A stretch of DNA of 64,000 bases from positions 1,054,001 through 1,118,000 of the forward strand of contig CP053171.1 of assembly GCA_014607495.2 (NCBI GenBank). Direction: 5' to 3'. The DNA comes from Carposina sasakii. Its lineage: Eukaryota > Arthropoda > Insecta > Lepidoptera > Carposinidae. Positions 21,160 through 29,585 of the stretch are shown here, piece by piece; position 1 is the first letter of the stretch, and each line of letters opens with the position of its first letter. The notes beneath the pieces were generated by a model. That model was not told the origin of the DNA. It saw nothing but the letters and a program-made list of their open reading frames with translations, and did no database searches. Both the position numbers and the translations under genes were made by a program.

Positions 21160-21291
21160 AGCTAACTTATCTTTGGTAGGTAAAAAAAAACTTTAAGTAT
21201 AGTTAGTTACTATAGACCTAATAGGACCAACCTCAAAATCGTGAAAAAACAGCTCTTCCACACAAACGTGAATAAATACTGCACATTTCTA
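21160..21291 (+). repeat. Degenerate ACTAGGTAGG-arm element
   Basis: TTGGTAGGTAAAAAAAAACTTT, CCTAATAGGACCAACCTC and GTGAAAAAACAGCTCTTCC follow the order seen at 15120-15260 but with many substitutions. The right arm is lost. Confidence 0.5.
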
Positions 21292-21790
21292 CCCGACTGC
21301 GCGACGCAAAAGAGTGGTATTGTGTTTAACAGCCTATGTATGTATGTTTTTTGAAGCACTATACAGACCAAATGCCTCGACCGATTTTTATGATTCATAC
21401 GTCAGTCGATTCCTCTTAGTCCGGGGAGTGTTACTAAAGATATGACGTTAGTGAAAATCCAATATGGCGACTACTGGACGCCATTTTGTGAAAATGAAAA
21501 AAAAAATTAAAGTCGACAAACTATATCGAGTGGGGTATCGTTGAATACGTATTTAAAAATAATTATTAGGTTTCTCTCAACATTTTTCGATTCGACCAAC
21601 CGTTTAGGATCTATATCGATTGAAAGTTGCGTAACAACCATTCTCATATAGGTTTTTAGACAGAAGCAAGACGAAAACTTCTTGCCGCCAAGCATGTTGA
21701 GCATGTTTCTTGAAGCGTACCTGTTAGTAGCTAGGTACTCATAACAAAAAAGTATAAAATTAAAATTCCAAAAACCCGACTGCTTAAAAA
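21292..21790. repeat. Unclassified interspersed repeat with CCCGACTGC at both ends
   Basis: The word CCCGACTGC occurs at 21293 and again at 21774 in the same orientation, enclosing a GACCAAATGCCTCGACCG...AATATGGCGACTACTGG body. A related start, ACCCGACTGCGTTAGGAGGG followed by ATGTTTTGAGAGTGTATG, is at 17940-17980. I infer a dispersed lepidopteran repeat. The 113-codon minus-strand frame (21507-21848) has no recognisable domain. Confidence 0.4.
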
Positions 21791-21913
21791 AGAACCAAAT
21801 AATGTATCTACATAATAAAAAAAACTGAAAAGAAAAAAAAATAAGCACTTAGATGTCCGGTGGTTTAGAATTATATAATATTATTATGGAATGAATACTA
21901 TTGAAGAACATAA

Positions 21914-22037
21914 AATATTTTCTAATGATCGTAACATAACAACATTGAACAATCGGGATCTATTATCCGACAGCCAAGCTAATATATCAATGGATCCTGA
22001 CTGTTCAGTTGTTATATTACGATCATTAGAAAATATT
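21914..22037. mobile_element. 124-bp inverted-repeat element
   Basis: AATATTTTCTAATGATCGTA (from 21914) is the reverse complement of the sequence ending at 22037. The 30-bp terminal arms differ at one position (ACATAAC versus ATATAAC region). Short non-coding interior. Only one copy is in the window. A minimal non-autonomous DNA element is likely. Confidence 0.65.
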
Positions 22038-22733
22038 AACAAAATAATACATACCTAATGTTGGCTTGTCATCATCATCAATCTTCTCTTTACCGCTTAA
22101 TATATTCCTCCTTCAAAGCACTGTGACATTAAAGGTAATGATAATTATTTGTATATATGTCACTAGATGATGACCCTGACCCCGCCTATATTCATAAGAA
22201 AGGTAAACATAGGTATAGCTCGCACTTGCGACTTATTTTGGGTTACAGATAAAGCATTTCTATTCCACAATAATTTAGTAACCTCATAATCTTTTGTATT
22301 TATTATTTGCAAAAACGAAATATTATATTTCTCGGTCTCGGATATATTATTATGAAGCCATGTGATTTACAACAAAATTTCTACTTGAACTACGAGCACG
22401 TTTAATTCAAAAAAGGTTATTAAGATACGTGATCTCAAAATTCGGGTAATCACTTTTATACGCGATTCTTTTCGAATGAAATCGCACATAAAGCTAGTTA
22501 ATATGAGCTAGCTTATAGAGATGTTACCGGCTTACAAAATGTGAAGGCAGAGCTCGGGCGAGGGTACGAAATGGAATATTCAGCTTTTTTGTACTGAGAT
22601 AAAACGTTGACGTTAGAGCTATGGAAGAGACAAGTTCTGTTAAAATAAGCTTAGTTTTCTGGATAGCATTCGTTTCGGGTATCACAAATAAGTTTATTCT
22701 AGTCATTTACTTTCGCATTTGTGTTTAATATTC
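22038..22733. other. Unassigned DNA
   Basis: No gene or repeat recognised; the 60-codon minus-strand frame at 22524-22706 has no known features. Confidence 0.35.
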
Positions 22734-22744
22734 GTTAGGACAAT

Positions 22745-23158
22745 CATCATCATCATCATTTACAGCCCTGAGAAGTCCACTGTTGGACATAGGCCTCCCC
22801 CAACAACCTCCACTCCGACCGGTCGGAAGCAGCCTGCATCCAACCGACGCCCGCAACCTTGGCCAGGTCATCCGTCCACCTCGCGGGTGGTCTTCCCACG
22901 CTGCGCTTGCCGATACGTGGTATCCAACTTTCCGACTCCATCGGCTATCAGTTCTTCGAGCTATGTGCCCTGCCCATTGCCACTTCAGCTTGCTGGACCG
23001 TTGAGCTATGTCGGTGATCTTTGTACTCGTACGTCTGCGGATCACCTCATTTCTGATTCGATCACGCAGAGAGGTCCCAAGCATAGCTCTCTCCATCGCT
23101 CGTTGTGCGATCTTGAGCTTTTTTATGAGGCACATAGTTAGAGACCACGTCTCGGCCA
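22745..23158 (-). pseudogene. 5'-truncated RTE LINE, reverse transcriptase C-terminus, frameshifted
   Basis: On the minus strand this encodes the tail of an RTE-type endonuclease/reverse transcriptase: RAMLGTSLRDRIRNEVIRRR, then KLKWQWAGHIARR. After a frameshift it continues with RSVGRPPARWTDDLAKVAG and ends LGEAYVQQWTSQGCK before a stop. The 3' end is an (ATG)n run, read here as ATCATCATC at 22744-22758. Perfect 11-bp direct repeats GTTAGGACAAT (22734-22744 and 23159-23169) flank it, so it is a single 414-bp dead-on-arrival insertion. The frame is split between 22725-23135 and 22756-22941 (minus). The plus-strand frames are shadows. Confidence 0.85.
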
Positions 23159-23169
23159 GTTAGGACAAT

Positions 23170-23659
23170 AATTATCCTAAATTGTTAATCTACTGAAATC
23201 AGGCCCACAAAATATACAATGTATTCTATGAATCAAACTCTAGTCGAATATTTACGAAATTTAACTTCTCTAGTACAGGCAAATGGAGTTGCGGCGAATA
23301 GACTTTAATATTTTAAAAAATTACAGCGTCATTTCACTGACACGGAGACACGGAACCTTTATATAAAGAATCCAAGGAAAATAAATAACCTTTGGCAAAC
23401 TTATTATAACTTTTCCCGTCATAAAAGTTTGAAAGGACTCACTGAAAACACTACTGAAAGTGTCTCTGAGACAGGAATGTATACTTACTTTAATTAAACT
23501 AATTATTGCCTGCACGATGTTATTAGAAGTTATTAAATTAAAATTTATTTTTAATTTGTAAATAAATAAGTTCCCCAATTTTAACATTAACCTAGGTCTA
23601 ATCTTGTTCTGAAGGGTTAGCTTAAAGGTTTCGTGTGTGTTAAAGGCGAAGAAAGAAAG
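23170..23659. other. No recognisable feature
   Basis: A 117-codon minus-strand frame (23321-23674) has no recognisable domain and runs into a transposon copy at its start. I do not regard it as a gene. Confidence 0.3.
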
Positions 23660-23865
23660 GCAAGATTTTTTCACGATAAATAATTAATATCTGTCTATGA
23701 TAAAATTAACATTAACATTGGACCCTTAAAATTTCGCCCGTCCAAGAATTCATTTTTTTCAAAAAATTTACATCGATACTCAGCATTTTTTTCGGCATAA
23801 ACTTTCTTTATTTGATGTATAGAGTACGTACCCTTCGTTAAGAGTGGCAATGAAAACACATCCTG
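23660..23865 (-). mobile_element. TA-flanked small element, copy 4, truncated
   Basis: It starts inside the family at GCAAGATTTTTTCACGA and ends TTCGTTAAGAGTGGCAATG...CACATCCTG followed by TA. The ACGTTCCCGAAAACTACGG end is absent. Confidence 0.65.
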
Positions 23866-24317
23866 TATACTGCCTAGGCATTTTTATTAAGTAGTAAGGA
23901 TTTTGGATTATGTATTTTGACTTCTAGCGCGAATTAAAAGAGTAAGTAATCATTAATCAATTTGTTAAAATGTTAAATATTGTTATATTATATTTTAAAA
24001 TGATATAGGCTATTTACAAAATTCTCACTCGAGTGATTTTTGTTTTTCATTTTCTTAATAATATTTACAAAATGCTAAGTTAGAAAATATACTGTGACAC
24101 ATACATTAATAAAACAAAAATTCATGTTATTGGCGTTAATTGCTACCGGAATTAAAGCTTAGAACATTTAGAAGTCATTCAGGTAATTACCAGCTGCGCC
24201 TACTCTGTCGTCAATCATCATCATCATCCATCAGCCGTCAGTCAGGCTTACTAGTCTACTATCTCGGGGCTAACTCAGACCTCGATTTATGGTAACTAGG
24301 TTACTGGGAGCAGGATA
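23866..24317. other. Mostly unassigned, with a SINE family 1 tail
   Basis: CTCACTCGAGTGATTTTTGTTTTTC followed by TTTTCTTAATAATATTTACA at 24027-24068 is the tail of the SINE at 8636, without the tRNA-like head. A short CATCATCATC run lies at about 24216-24230. Confidence 0.5.
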
Positions 24318-24475
24318 AAGCCTCGAGCACACCGGATGCGTATGCGTACACGTAAACGTAGACGTACATGCACCTCTGAGTTGTAATGTATGGAACTGTA
24401 TAGGCACGGGCAGACCGGATGCGTATGCGTAGACGTAAGCATAGACGCCAAGCGGTGACAGTTCCATACAAATCT
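24318..24475 (+). mobile_element. TTAA-type palindromic element, partial copy
   Basis: AAGCCTCGAGCACACCGGATGC, a CGTACACGTAAACGTAGACG run, the GTTGTAATGTATGGAACTG core and ACGCCAAGCGGTGACAGTTCC are present. The second CGTA-rich arm is missing. The 65- and 75-codon minus-strand frames are by-products. Confidence 0.65.
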
Positions 24476-25305
24476 CAGTTTATTAGGCCTTAGATAATGA
24501 CATAAAAATAAAATTTTAACCAAAATATGATTAACTGATCAACCCTAATGGAGAGTCACAAGTGATCCAAAAAACAGCAATGTGTCACACATTAGCCAAT
24601 AAGCCTATTTAATTAGTCACAGGATCGCCCGATACAATTCGCGCGGAGACCAAAGATTACTGAAAATAAAATTAAAAATACATTTCCTGCGAGTAATAAC
24701 ACTGTCGTATAACTCAACACAATGGTACTTATTCTGCATTTCAGTATTTGCCTGGCTGTCACCCACACCCTGTATAATAGTTACTACCGTATCAGCATAG
24801 CACTTCCAATATACATTGGTAGAAACCTTTTAAACAAATTTTATCTGTTAATACTTCAAACTACTTTTCAATTGCCCACTTGAATTCTATTCTAGAACGT
24901 TATATATCCATGACAGAAGATACTGACTCGGCCGAAAATAAATTGCTTATCAAAATCTATGTGTCAGAATGAGTTACTCCAAGTCCCCTTTTATAGTCCG
25001 TCCCTTTTGCACACAGTTAAGTGTGTTTTCACTTGCATGGGATTTCTATTTAAAATAGAAAAGAATTCTCTTTTTTCTCGTTCCTTAGCTTAGATAGGGC
25101 TAGCAACTTGTCTGGATCTTTCTGGACGATAGGAAGGATAGTGTACCTGTGGCCAGCATAATGGGCGCCCACGACTTTTCTCTACGTAAACTTGAGAATT
25201 CCCGTGGGAATTTCTAAAAATCCGCTCAAATCACACTATAGGATACACCCTCCATGTTTCAGCGATTTAGGATGTGTGTACATATACAGGGGAATAATTT
25301 TAAAT
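24476..25305. other. Unassigned DNA
   Basis: No gene or recognisable element. CGTGGGAATTTCTAAAAATCC near 25203-25225 recalls the GGGAATTTCAGTAAATCC motif at 61479. Confidence 0.3.
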
Positions 25306-25307
25306 GT

Positions 25308-25430
25308 ATAGATTCTTGATATAACGCATTTCGCTCCAGGTTCTCTCTAGCCTCTTCGTCTCTGCGATGATAGTCTGCCGCCAGGTCTGCTTAAGGCAGT
25401 CACGCTTACACGTTTCTTGGGGATACCAGT
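25308..25430 (-). pseudogene. Short LINE C-terminal fragment
   Basis: Minus-strand translation includes WYPQETCKRDCLKQTWRQ followed by TIIAETKRLERTWSEMR, then a stop. It resembles the W.PQ.KRKRG.PK.TWRR...TW pattern near the C-terminus of several LINE reverse transcriptases. Only about 40 codons survive. The clade is not determinable. Confidence 0.45.
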
Positions 25431-25732
25431 CTAGGGCTTACCTTGGTATATCTCTTCGGAGCGTGTGAAGTAAACATCACTTTAAAATTGTAATAATAAG
25501 TCGGTGTATGAGTATCCCAAACTTCTAAGCATGCAAAATCTTCGCGTTCAAAATATCTTGCACAAGTCATTTAACTGATGTCCTTAAGTACACCGTAACG
25601 GTTAAGTACACATATTCAATGGTCACGATTTTGCTACTACCTATATACCTAGGTATATATAGAACCTGTCATAGTAAGTAGTAAAACAAAGTCAAGTCAA
25701 GATTAAAGTAAACATTTTGATTTATAAACGAA

Positions 25733-26105
25733 ATTGTATTAGGCGTTACAATTCGGAAGTTCAAACATTCACTATGGGTGCGCCCACCACCGGGCCCTAC
25801 ACCCTCCACTGACCCTCGGATCTGATAACTCATAACTGCGAAAACAGGCACTTGCACTAACTACAATCGCCACGAGAAACCAGACCCGAGCACCTAGCAT
25901 GCAAGACAATACATTGCACCATTCCGAAATCAAAAACTAGATAAATAATCTACATATGTTTCGCCAACAACCGTGGCATCCTAAGGATTATAGAAATTAG
26001 TAAACCACTAATTATTATGAAACTCTAAAACCTAACACATTACTTGCACAGAATTCAGGGTGTAGGGCCCACCCTCGGTGGTGGGCGCACCCATAGTGAA
26101 TTTTT
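25733..26105. repeat. Inverted-end repeat with GGGTGCGCCCACCACCGGGCCC
   Basis: The left end CACTATGGGTGCGCCCACC is mirrored by GGTGGGCGCACCCATAGTG at 26086-26104. The interior carries GACCCTCGGATCTGATAACTC and CGAGCACCTAGCATGC. Related copies: 27655-27996, 39018-39110 and 41993-42230, with shuffled interiors. It has no protein-coding capacity. Probably a small DNA element; class unknown. Confidence 0.6.
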
Positions 26106-26667
26106 ATTTATGTTTATATTTCATGCTATTAGTACCCGTACTCGTAAGCAATACAACTTAGTATCGGACCATATGGCAGAAAATTTTAAAAATAGGAATT
26201 AGCAACTTCTGGATTTCATCAGAAAATAGGAACAAAACTTGACACATCCAAACTAGGTTGTTAATTTCAATGATTTGCATATCAAATCATAACATTGCTA
26301 AATGTATGTTTTATGCCTTTTCGCGACCTATCGGTGTAATTGAAAACTTAAAGAATTCCTCTATGAATCTCGAGCCCTCATTTCCCTCACATTCCCTAAG
26401 AAATGAGGTTTCTTGGTCGCATTGAACATGAGCTCAATATTTCATTTTAATACACCTAATCTTTTGAAAATGATGCGTGTAATCCGATCCACGAGGATTA
26501 TGGCAGGAATATTGTTTCTGTCATAGCAATGTAGAGTACTAGAAGAGAAATTTACTCTCCTTTTTTTTTACAACAAACGTAGTTCACAAAAATACAGTGC
26601 ACAAAAAGCACATGTCTTAGCTATTCGTTGTTTACTTGTTTGCGTGTTTTGCGTCACATTTACAGGA
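26106..26667. other. No recognisable feature
   Basis: AT-rich spacer with no recognised gene or element. Confidence 0.3.
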
Positions 26668-26674
26668 AGGGACA

Positions 26675-26834
26675 TCATCATTAATCATTTACAGCCCTGG
26701 GAAGTGTCCACTGTTTGAATTGGGGGACATGGTTCTTAGAAAGGCCTCCTCTAACAGAGAAACCCCTCCACTCCGACCGGAAATCGGAAGCATAACAGCC
26801 AATTGCATTCAACCGACGCCCGACATAACAGAGG
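26675..26834 (-). mobile_element. Fragment of RTE LINE 3' end, rearranged
   Basis: CATCATCATTAATCATTTACAGCC, GTCCACTGTTTGAATTG, CCTCCACTCCGACCGG and CATTCAACCGACGCCCG match the RTE copy at 22745-23158 with small insertions. GGGACAT occurs at 26668-26674 and again near 26837-26843, which may be its target duplication. Confidence 0.6.
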
Positions 26835-26857
26835 GAGGGACATAACAGATGCCAATT

Positions 26858-27133
26858 GAAACCATGGGGCCATAGGGTCCAGGAGCCCACAACCTTTTTA
26901 ATGATATTTCGAATAGGTTGGTCGAGGCATCTCATGACCAGAGGGCTAGCTCATTTTTTGGACAGCGAGTAAGCCTCACTATTCAGCGGGGCAACGCTGC
27001 CAGCCTTTTGGGCACATTGCCAGCGGTGGAGGACTTGCAAGGAGTCTTCTATTTGTAAATTTTATTTTATTTTGTAGCTCTAGTGTTTTTTACGTAGGTT
27101 TAGTTATTATTGCAAATAATTATAGATAAATAA
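26858..27133 (+). pseudogene. 5'-truncated LINE with 16-bp target duplication
   Basis: Plus-strand codons read ETMGP-stop-GPGAHNLFNDISNRLV, then EASHDQRA, SLTIQRGNAASLLGTLPA and a final VEDLQGVFYL before a stop and a T-rich 3' end finishing in ATAGATAAATAA. The 16-bp word ATAACAGATGCCAATT occurs perfectly at 26842-26857 and 27134-27149, so this is one discrete retrotransposed copy. The same C-terminus occurs inverted at 56164-56335, with an internal deletion. I infer a non-LTR retrotransposon from the target duplication. The clade is not certain. Confidence 0.7.
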
Positions 27134-27289
27134 ATAACAGATGCCAATTCTAGTACACTATTTATTTGGATTTCTATGGTTTTTTTATAAAACCTACTCG
27201 TGTTGAAGTGAAAATTCAAGTATCACAGATTTTCTTGAAAAGTTTTTTTACCGCCACTTGACAATAATCTTTATAAAATTATTAATAAA

Positions 27290-27385
27290 GAAAATGGAAA
27301 AAATTCTTCATCCGAGTGAGAATCGAACCCACGACCACTGCAAACTGTGCCAGCCGCTATAACCACTAAGCCATCGGGTCCTCTA
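27290..27385 (-). mobile_element. tRNA-derived SINE, family 1
   Basis: On the minus strand: GACCCGATGGCTTAGTGG head, GTCGTGGGTTCGATTCTCAC (B-box-like), ACTCGGATGAAG and a TTTTTTCCATTTTCTTTATTAATAA tail. The tRNA-like part does not fold canonically. Confidence 0.75.
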
Positions 27386-27654
27386 TAATCTTTATAAAAA
27401 TATATGTAGAAAATGAACACTATTAATAATACCTATTCCTAATTTTATTAATTATATTTGCAAGTGTATTTAAACATCTCCTATGTCGTACCTAAGTGTC
27501 GAATAAGGAACTCAGGAGAGTTCTACCAGGCGAGAGCTAAACTTGACACATATCTTCTACATCTGACCCCAATGTGCTAAACGTAGCAGTAGGATCTTGC
27601 AGTTCCAACTACTATTGCAGATTCGAGTGTTATTTATGTTTATTTACATTGAGG
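27386..27654. other. Spacer with a repeat fragment
   Basis: ACATCTGACCCCAATGTGCTAAACGTAGCAGTAGGATC at 27558-27595 belongs to the AATACATCAGCTGCA repeat family. The rest is unassigned. Confidence 0.4.
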
Positions 27655-27996
27655 GGTCGCCCACCACCGGGCCCTACACTCTCCGCTGACTCTCGGATCT
27701 GCCGATTCATGGTCATGAAAACAAGGCAAGAGTTGGTTGGTTCGGTAGTTAGAACTAACATGGAAAACTAATCCTGATGATGCCACGGGTGTTGACGAAA
27801 CATAATATGTTGATTAAAAATTTTAATTGGTTTTGTCGATTATTTAGGTTACATGCTAGGTGCTCATGCGGCTTCTCGTTGTGACAGAGATCTTCTGTTC
27901 GTGATCATGAGTCAGCAAATCCGAGGGTCAGCGCAGGGTGGGCAACCCTTCAATGGAAATTTGAACTTCCGAATAGTGACGCCTGATACAATTAAA
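27655..27996. repeat. Copy of the CCACCACCGGGCCC repeat
   Basis: CGCCCACCACCGGGCCCTACAC, CTCGGATCTGCCGATTCATG, ATGCCACGGGTGTTGACG, ATCATGAGTCAGCAAATCCG and GGAAATTTGAACTTCCG are present. The terminal blocks are again mutually inverted (CTCGGATCTGCCGATTCATG against ATGAGTCAGCAAATCCGAGG). The 65- and 78-codon frames here are by-products. Confidence 0.55.
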
Positions 27997-28914
27997 TGTT
28001 TATTTAAACCCGTAAAACATATCGAATGTTGTTCGTTTTCAATATACTCTCAGAGCAGTTATAGCTGGAACAACCTGGAAACCGTCTAACAAAACACCCG
28101 TATAAAACCTAGCATTGTTATTCAAGAACAGCCAACTAAGGTTTCCGCAGAGTTTTACGTTAGTACCAAGGAAGTTATAAAGGTACAAAATGGACTATGC
28201 ATGGCCGACTAAAATGCGGCAGAGCTCAGTCTTTCTTTCTAATGTGATGAAATGGCGTGAATACGAAAACGCAAGAACATAACTGTAGGCACTGCATTGT
28301 ATTTTAAGACTGGCTTCACTATGCATCTTGTAAAAGCAATGAAAATTTTGCAATTGCGATGAAATTATTGTACCATATTGCATCGCTACCCCTTTGCTAT
28401 GACACAAAACGTCAAGAAGCTTAACTGAAGCTCACTCAAGAAGCTTTTTGACAGGTACACATTATTATATTGCTTGCAAGACGATAATTTTACAGATTGT
28501 CTAGTAGAAATTAGCGCTTGTTTTAGGAATTTTGCCCTGTAATTTAGTAAAGAAATTTGTGGTCTTAGCTATATTCTAGCAGTCATAATTTTATGTACCT
28601 ACGCCTTCCACAATTCCCTTATTTTCCTGGTTAGGAGGTAGGTACGTAGTATATTCGAGGAGCCTCCATAAAGTGCGGCGGAACAAGCACCGAGCGACGA
28701 GATCCGGTGGAAATAGAACACGGTGTGGTACAAGACTTAGGTAAAACCAAGGTTCACGGTTACAAAAAAACATCTAGGACTAAAAGTAAAAAAAATACTA
28801 TAAAAGTTGCTATTTACAACTATGAAAAAATAATAAAGTCTATATCAGTTAGTTATATGAAATTAGTAGTGCGAGCATAGCGAGCGCGAAATCATTTGTC
28901 CCATTTTACTGATC
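27997..28914. other. Unassigned DNA up to the LTR element
   Basis: I see no gene or known repeat. GCGAGCATAGCGAGCGCGAAATCAT at 28873-28895 is locally repetitive (GCGAGC twice). This is the pre-insertion flank of the retrotransposon. Confidence 0.35.
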
Positions 28915-28919
28915 AGGTC
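28915..28919. repeat. Target-site duplication AGGTC, left
   Basis: AGGTC lies directly outside the left LTR and is repeated at 37580-37584 outside the right LTR. Five bases fits BEL/Pao integration. Confidence 0.85.
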
Positions 28920-29158
28920 TGTACGAGTAAACACGTACACAGTTGACCTAATTTACCTTATTGTAGACAATTATGTTAATATCATCAATTTTCCAATCAG
29001 TTCGCATTAGGCAATCAATCGGGCCGCGCGTTCTCGTTCATCAGTTTCATACCTCATATTATTATAATCTTTAGTGACCAATACATTTTGACTTTATTAT
29101 AACAGTGAATTATCATTTAATCAGTCCTACTAGTTTATATTCGGACAACCTCCGAACA
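28920..29158 (+). repeat. 5' LTR (239 bp)
   Basis: It begins TGTACGAGTAAACACGTACA and ends CGGACAACCTCCGAACA, so it has TG...CA ends. A base-by-base reading against 37341-37579 shows no difference. Two TCAGTT words (28997 and 29041) fit the arthropod initiator consensus and could mark transcription starts. No clear AATAAA signal is present. The short LTR length is normal for BEL/Pao. Confidence 0.93.
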
Positions 29159-29161
29159 TAG

Positions 29162-29175
29162 TGGTCCTTCGAGCC
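29162..29175 (+). promoter_or_regulatory. Primer binding site, tRNA-Tyr
   Basis: TGGTCCTTCGAGCC starts three bases after the LTR. It is the complement of the 3' end of eukaryotic tRNA-Tyr (GGCTCGAAGGA plus CCA) over 14 bases, after which the match stops. The tRNA sequence is from memory. Confidence 0.75.
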
Positions 29176-29585
29176 TTACCGAAAGGTAGGAGCACTGCAC
29201 GTGTTTGGCCCGCGTGGCGTGGTGTCTTACAGTGACCTAGTTGTGTCGTGTCGTTACGTGACGTGTGCCTACGTGGAAGTGATTCTTGCCTCGAGACAAG
29301 ATCAGCCCTACTGGACAGGATTTCGAGCAACAAGGCTTGAGATCCCTTACAGTGTACATCAGTATACGATTCAGAACAGAAAGAAGGTCTCCTTTCGGCG
29401 GTGAGCAGCAAGGCTTACGGCGTCATCAAGAGGAGATTCCCGGCCGCGCAGCCGGAGAGCAGCAGGCAGCAAGGCTTACAGCGCAGCGTTAAGGAGTATA
29501 AGTCTCCTGAGGCGCTCATTGGAAGCAGTACCAAATATCAGCAGAGTTTCAAGTAAGATCGTTTCTTTACTTATCTTGGGAAACC
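29176..29585 (+). other. Untranslated leader of the BEL/Pao element
   Basis: A 410-nt, relatively GC-rich leader lies between primer site and Gag start. It contains three spaced copies of a GAGCAGCAAGGCTTAC-like word (29325-29340, 29403-29418, 29465-29479), perhaps structural or packaging-related. The short frames at 29201-29404 and 29286-29492 use non-ATG starts and are not supported as genes. Confidence 0.6.

Noticed and set aside
21507..21848. 113-codon minus-strand frame
   Set aside because: Lies in a dispersed repeat and AT-rich DNA, with no recognisable domain.
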